Shown piece after piece: positions 60,873 to 64,000 of a stretch of DNA of 64,000 bases. The notes under the pieces are model-generated. The model ran no database searches, had not been told where the DNA came from, and was given only the letters and a program-made list of their open reading frames with translations. Position 1 is the first letter of the stretch; every line of letters begins with the position of its first letter. The DNA lies in assembly GCF_011605345.1 (NCBI RefSeq), contig NZ_JAAOXM010000001.1, positions 806,001 through 870,000 of the forward strand, written 5' to 3'. A program made the translations under genes and the position numbers. The stretch is from Burkholderia sp. D-99 (GTDB lineage Bacteria > Pseudomonadota > Gammaproteobacteria > Burkholderiales > Burkholderiaceae).

Positions 60873-61295
60873 ATGACCTACGCTACGCTTCGTCGCGCCA
60901 CCCTCGGCATATGGCTCGCGGCCGGTTTCACGCTGCTGCCGGCCACCGCCCGTGCGCACGACACCGGCGACAACGTGCACACGATCATGCAGCAGGCCGT
61001 GCCCGAAGCGCCCGGCAAGCTCGCGGTCGTCGCGACCGTCGACTATGCGCCCGGCCAGGCTTCCGAAGCCCATCGGCACCTCGGCTCGGTGTTCGCGGTC
61101 GTGTCGAAAGGCGAAGTGCTGTCGCAGGTGAACGGCGGCCCGCTGCACCGCTACCGCGCCGGCGAAGGCTGGTACGAGGCGCCCGGCTCGCGCCACCAGG
61201 TGTCGCGCAACGCGAGCGCGACCGAGCCCGCGCAGCTCGTCGTGTTCGGCCTGACCGGCGAACACGTGCCGCTGACATCGCCGATCGATCAGTAA
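60873..61295 (+). CDS. Secreted cupin-domain protein
   Basis: A 140-residue protein with a signal peptide (LGIWLAAGFTLLPATARA, cleaved before HDTGDNV) and one cupin domain: ASEAHRHLGSVFAVVSKGEV supplies two histidines and EAPGSRHQVSRNAS the later one. It is predicted to be periplasmic. AAGGAGG lies eight bases upstream of ATG 60873, and it follows the AhpD-like gene by ten bases. The substrate or metal is unknown; it may protect against oxidants together with the AhpD-like protein. Confidence 0.85.
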   Translation: MTYATLRRATLGIWLAAGFTLLPATARAHDTGDNVHTIMQQAVPEAPGKLAVVATVDYAPGQASEAHRHLGSVFAVVSKGEVLSQVNGGPLHRYRAGEGWYEAPGSRHQVSRNASATEPAQLVVFGLTGEHVPLTSPIDQ

Positions 61296-61304
61296 GCGCT
61301 TTCC

Positions 61305-61336
61305 GGGGCGCGTGCCGTTGTCGACGCACGTGCCCC
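61305..61336 (+). terminator. Hairpin after the cupin gene
   Basis: GGGGCGCGTGC (61305-61315) pairs with GCACGTGCCCC (61326-61336): ten Watson-Crick pairs and one G-T wobble, ten-base loop, nine bases after the stop codon. No T run. Confidence 0.5.
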
Positions 61337-61596
61337 CTTCGCGAGCGGGTTCCAGCCGGTTTCATGCTTTGGCCCCGCCGCCCCCGCCGGTTTTTCCACG
61401 CACTCCCTCGCCGTTTACGCCGCCGCTTCCATCGCCGTTTCCCTGCTGTTCCCCCGCCGTTTCCCCATTAGCCGCTCCCTACACTCCGCTGCCGGCTTGC
61501 TGCACCGCGCCGCGTCGCATCTCTTCCCGCCCGCGTCGCCATTCGACACTCGCCTGATCGAGATCAACTCGGTCGAAAACCCTTCCTTGAAATTAA

Positions 61597-61612
61597 CTAA
61601 CTCATCAATTAG
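61597..61612. promoter_or_regulatory. Candidate TetR operator
   Basis: CTAACTCATCAATTAG is an imperfect palindrome (CTAA...TTAG arms, 12 of 16 symmetric positions), ten bases upstream of the TetR start codon in an AT-rich stretch. Position fits autoregulation by the TetR protein. Confidence 0.45.
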
Positions 61613-61622
61613 CGTCGATTTC

Positions 61623-62321
61623 ATGAACGCGAAATCCACCATCGCCAGGCCGCGCGGGCGCCGCCCGTCGGTGGACGATTTCGACCTGCGCGACCACATG
61701 CTCGACGTCGCGATGCAGTTGTTCGCCGAGCGCGGCATCGCCGCGACGACGGTCGCGCAGATCGCCGCTGCAGCAGGCGTCACGTCGGCGATGGTCCACT
61801 ACTACTTTACGAATCGCGAGCAGTTGCTCGACGCGATCGTCGAGGAACGGCTCGCACAAGCCATCGCGTTCGTGTGGCGGCCGACCGAGCCGCAGATCGA
61901 AAACGATCCGTTCGCGCTCGTCAGCGAACTCGTCGACCGCTTCTTCGACGTCACGCGCCGCATGCCGTGGCTGCCGTCGATCTGGCTGCGCGAAATCGTC
62001 CACGAAGGCGGGCTGCTGCGCGAACGGATGGTCCGGCGCATTCCGCTCGACCATGTCGGGCGCTTCGCCGAACGCATCCGCGGCGCGCAGCAGGCCGGCA
62101 CGCTGAATCCCGCGCTCGAACCAACGTTCCTGTTCCATTCGATCATCGCGCTGGTGATGCTGCCGCTCGCGACCGCGAAACTGTGGCAAAGCGCACGCGG
62201 CCTGCCGCCGATCGACCGCGACGTGCTGCACCGCCACGTCCGCGCGCTGCTCGGTTCGGGCATGCAGCCGCCGGCCACCGCGCCACGCGCGCGGGCCCGC
62301 TCACCACGGAGGCCGTCATGA
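61623..62321 (+). CDS. TetR-family regulator (CecR-like position)
   Basis: A 232-residue TetR protein: helix-turn-helix at about residues 20-70 (ALTHOUGH preceded by an Arg-rich lead) with AAGVTSAMVHYYFTNREQLL as the recognition segment, and a helical ligand domain beyond. It starts at ATG 61623; the frame is open upstream but not conserved. Its stop overlaps the HlyD gene start (ATGA), so it is translationally coupled to the exporter it probably represses. The order TetR-HlyD-ABC matches the E. coli cecR-ybhG-ybhF arrangement, which exports drugs. Confidence 0.9.
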   Translation: MNAKSTIARPRGRRPSVDDFDLRDHMLDVAMQLFAERGIAATTVAQIAAAAGVTSAMVHYYFTNREQLLDAIVEERLAQAIAFVWRPTEPQIENDPFALVSELVDRFFDVTRRMPWLPSIWLREIVHEGGLLRERMVRRIPLDHVGRFAERIRGAQQAGTLNPALEPTFLFHSIIALVMLPLATAKLWQSARGLPPIDRDVLHRHVRALLGSGMQPPATAPRARARSPRRPS

Positions 62322-63283
62322 ACCCGGCCCGCGCACTGCCGCTGGCGCTGGCCGCCGCGGTCGCGTTGCTCGCCGGCTGCGGACGGCCGGCCGGCAACGG
62401 CACGACCTACCAGGGCTACGTCGAAGGCGAATTCGTGTACCTGTCGTCGTCGCAATCGGGCACGCTGACGCAGTTGCCGGTCGCACGCGGCCAGACTCTC
62501 ACCGCCGGCGCGGCGGCCTTCTCGCTCGAGTCCGTCAGCGAAACCGCCGCGCTGCTGCAGGCACAGCACCAGCTCGCTGCCGCCCGCGCGCAGCTTGCCG
62601 ACCTGCAGACGGGCAAGCGCCCGCCGGAAATCGCGGTCACGCAGGCGCAGCTTGCCCAGGCTACCGCGCAGGCTGCGCGCGCCGCCGCGCAGCTCGCGCG
62701 CGACGAACGCCAGTACGCGGCCGGTGGCCTGTCGAGGCAGCAGCTCGACGATTCGCGCACGTCCGCGCAAACCACCGCCGCGCAGATGCGCGAACTGCAG
62801 AAACAGGTCGACGTCGCGCGCCTGCCGGGCCGCGCGCAGCAGGTCGCCGCGCAGGCCGCGCAGGTCGACGCCGCGCAGGCGGCCGTGGCCGAAGCGCAGT
62901 GGAAGCTCGACCAGAAGCGCGTCGCCGCCCCCGCCGCCGGGCGCGTGTACGACACGCTGTACCGCGTCGGCGAATGGGTGCAGGCCGGCAATCCGGTCGT
63001 GCAGATGCTGCCGCCGCAAAACCTGAAGGTGCGCTTCTTCGTGCCCGAGGCCGCCATCGCATCGCTCGCACCGGGCCGCACCGTCGAGATTCACTGCGAC
63101 GGCTGTGCGGCCGACGTGCCCGCGCGCATCACCTACGTGTCGAGCGAGGCAGAATACACGCCGCCCGTGATCTACAGCAACGAGAGCCGGACCAAGTTCG
63201 TGTTCATGGTCGAGGCGCGCCCGGCCGTCGCCGACGCGCCGAAGCTGCATCCGGGCCAGCCCGTCGCCGTGAGGGTGCCGTGA
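62318..63283 (+). CDS. HlyD-family periplasmic adaptor (YbhG-like)
   Basis: A 321-residue adaptor with a lipoprotein-type signal (ALAAAVALLAGCGRPAGN, lipobox LAGC), a half-lipoyl segment (GYVEGEFVYLSSSQSGTLTQ), a long Gln/Ala-rich alpha-hairpin (about residues 70-200) and the closing half-lipoyl motif APAAGRVYDTLYRVGEWVQA. It links an inner-membrane ABC exporter to an outer-membrane channel. It starts within the TetR stop codon (ATGA) and ends overlapping the ATPase start (GTGA), so all three genes are tightly coupled. Confidence 0.92.
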   Translation: MNPARALPLALAAAVALLAGCGRPAGNGTTYQGYVEGEFVYLSSSQSGTLTQLPVARGQTLTAGAAAFSLESVSETAALLQAQHQLAAARAQLADLQTGKRPPEIAVTQAQLAQATAQAARAAAQLARDERQYAAGGLSRQQLDDSRTSAQTTAAQMRELQKQVDVARLPGRAQQVAAQAAQVDAAQAAVAEAQWKLDQKRVAAPAAGRVYDTLYRVGEWVQAGNPVVQMLPPQNLKVRFFVPEAAIASLAPGRTVEIHCDGCAADVPARITYVSSEAEYTPPVIYSNESRTKFVFMVEARPAVADAPKLHPGQPVAVRVP

Positions 63284-64000
63284 ACGCGCCGCCCGCACCG
63301 TACGCGATCGACGTCGATCGCCTGAACAAGCGTTTCGGCGACAAGCATGTCGTGAAGGACGTGTCGCTGCGCGTCGCGCGCGGCGAGATCTTCGGCTTTC
63401 TCGGGCCGAACGGCAGCGGCAAGACCACGTCGATCCGGATGATGTGCGGGTTGCTCACGCCCGACTCGGGCAGCGGCACCTGCCTCGGCTACGACATCGT
63501 GCGCGACAGCGCGCAGATCAAGCGGCGTGTCGGCTACATGACGCAGCGCTTCTCGTACTGGGAAGACCTGTCGATCCGCGAGAACCTCGACTTCGTCGCA
63601 CGCGTGTACGGGATGCCCGACCGCAAGGCGGCCGTCGCGCGCGCACTCGACGGGCTCGGCCTCGCGAGCCGCGCGGACCAGCTCACGGGCGCGCTGTCGG
63701 GCGGCTGGAAGCAGCGCCTCGCGCTCGCCGCATGCATGCTGCACGAACCGCAACTGCTGCTGCTCGACGAGCCGACCGCCGGCGTCGATCCGGCCGCCCG
63801 CCGCGACTTCTGGGAAGAACTGCACCGGCTGGCCGCGCAGGGCATCTCGGTGCTCGTCAGCACGCACTACATGGACGAGGCCGAGCGTTGCCACAAGCTT
63901 GCCTACATCGCGTACGGCGAGTTGCTCGCGCAGGGCACGTCGGCGGAGATCGTCGCGTCGCAAGGGCTCGCGACCCGCGCGATCACCGGCGAGCGCCTGG
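63280..64000 (+). CDS. ABC transporter ATP-binding protein (YbhF-like), incomplete
   Basis: A GTG-started frame (GTG 63280) runs off the window edge after about 240 codons. Visible parts: Walker A FLGPNGSGKTTSIRMM, Q-loop region GYMTQRFSYWEDLSIRENLD, signature LSGGWKQRLALAACM, Walker B LLLLDEPTAGVDP and the H-loop VLVSTHYMDEAE. The sequence is typical of the first nucleotide-binding domain of drug-exporter ATPases such as YbhF, which have two; a second domain may follow outside the window. Permease genes are expected downstream. Confidence 0.92.
   Translation, partial: MNAPPAPYAIDVDRLNKRFGDKHVVKDVSLRVARGEIFGFLGPNGSGKTTSIRMMCGLLTPDSGSGTCLGYDIVRDSAQIKRRVGYMTQRFSYWEDLSIRENLDFVARVYGMPDRKAAVARALDGLGLASRADQLTGALSGGWKQRLALAACMLHEPQLLLLDEPTAGVDPAARRDFWEELHRLAAQGISVLVSTHYMDEAERCHKLAYIAYGELLAQGTSAEIVASQGLATRAITGERL

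Larger units (their letters stand above)
61296..61622. other. Intergenic region before the TetR-HlyD-ABC operon
   Basis: 327 bases. It begins with the hairpin described at 61305-61336, then a pyrimidine-rich stretch (about 61370-61480) with repeated CGCCGTTT elements, and ends in AT-rich sequence with the candidate operator at 61597-61612. The short open frames in it are not conserved-looking. Confidence 0.6.

Overview
This is a GC-rich (clearly well above 60%) chromosomal segment. Its gene families, codon use and regulator density fit a Burkholderia, most likely a Burkholderia cepacia complex strain and probably a secondary chromosome. That placement is an inference from gene content: many LysR, IclR and AraC regulators beside small catabolic or efflux units, a Gram-negative GBP-type porin, xenA-like and RND genes, and no ribosomal or tRNA genes. 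About 60 protein genes are supported. No RNA gene, CRISPR array, insertion sequence or integrase was seen.

Layout. 1-4.2 kb: a cut-off SnoaL-like gene, a LysR regulator, an AEC-type transporter whose frame is broken by a three-copy 10-bp repeat, an EamA exporter and a small secreted protein. 4.3-8.3 kb: a beta-alanine catabolic pair (mmsA plus an omega-amino acid:pyruvate aminotransferase) with a divergent LysR. 8.4-10.5 kb: a MarR-led operon with an MFS exporter. 10.7-17 kb: cupin, epoxide hydrolase, GlxA-type regulator, SDR, a PAS-GGDEF protein and a small membrane protein. 17-23.2 kb: two tandem paralogous MFS permeases, an MBL-fold protein with an altered metal motif, and a divergent regulator made of two fused IclR units. 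23.6-27.2 kb: an Lrp/LysE pair, a TPR glycosyltransferase and a YqaA-type membrane protein.

27.2-35.7 kb is the most coherent accessory unit. A divergent cluster (IclR, class III CoA-transferase, cyclase-family hydrolase and MFS leftwards; CitE-type lyase, porin and a Tat-signal MmgE/PrpD protein rightwards) shares an intergenic region with two related palindromes. It looks like an inducible pathway for a branched or hydroxylated organic acid taken up through its own porin and permease; the substrate cannot be read from sequence. Directly after it lies a rearranged, partly decayed copy of the TPR-glycosyltransferase/yqaA junction found 9 kb upstream.

36.5-41.1 kb: a Cache chemoreceptor, a fatty-acyl-CoA ligase and a divergent Crp/Fnr regulator. 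41.4-49.5 kb: a five-gene RND efflux operon (permease, adaptor, outer-membrane factor, response regulator, histidine kinase). 49.6-53.8 kb: LysE exporter, AraC regulator, SDR, a BamE-like lipoprotein and an AI-2E family permease. 53.9-56.1 kb: a XenA-type flavoenzyme plus a DJ-1/PfpI protein behind a TAGAC-N5-GTCTA operator, suggesting an electrophile-detoxification unit. 56.6-61.3 kb: SDR plus LysR, then a MocR regulator with an AhpD-like protein and a secreted cupin; the LysR/MocR intergenic region carries a 13.8-copy 9-bp minisatellite. 61.6-64 kb: the start of a TetR-HlyD-ABC export operon that runs out of the window.

A recurring theme is short tandem repeats with units of 7, 8, 9 and 10 bp, placed in promoters or inside a gene, which could make expression of neighbouring transport and regulatory genes variable.
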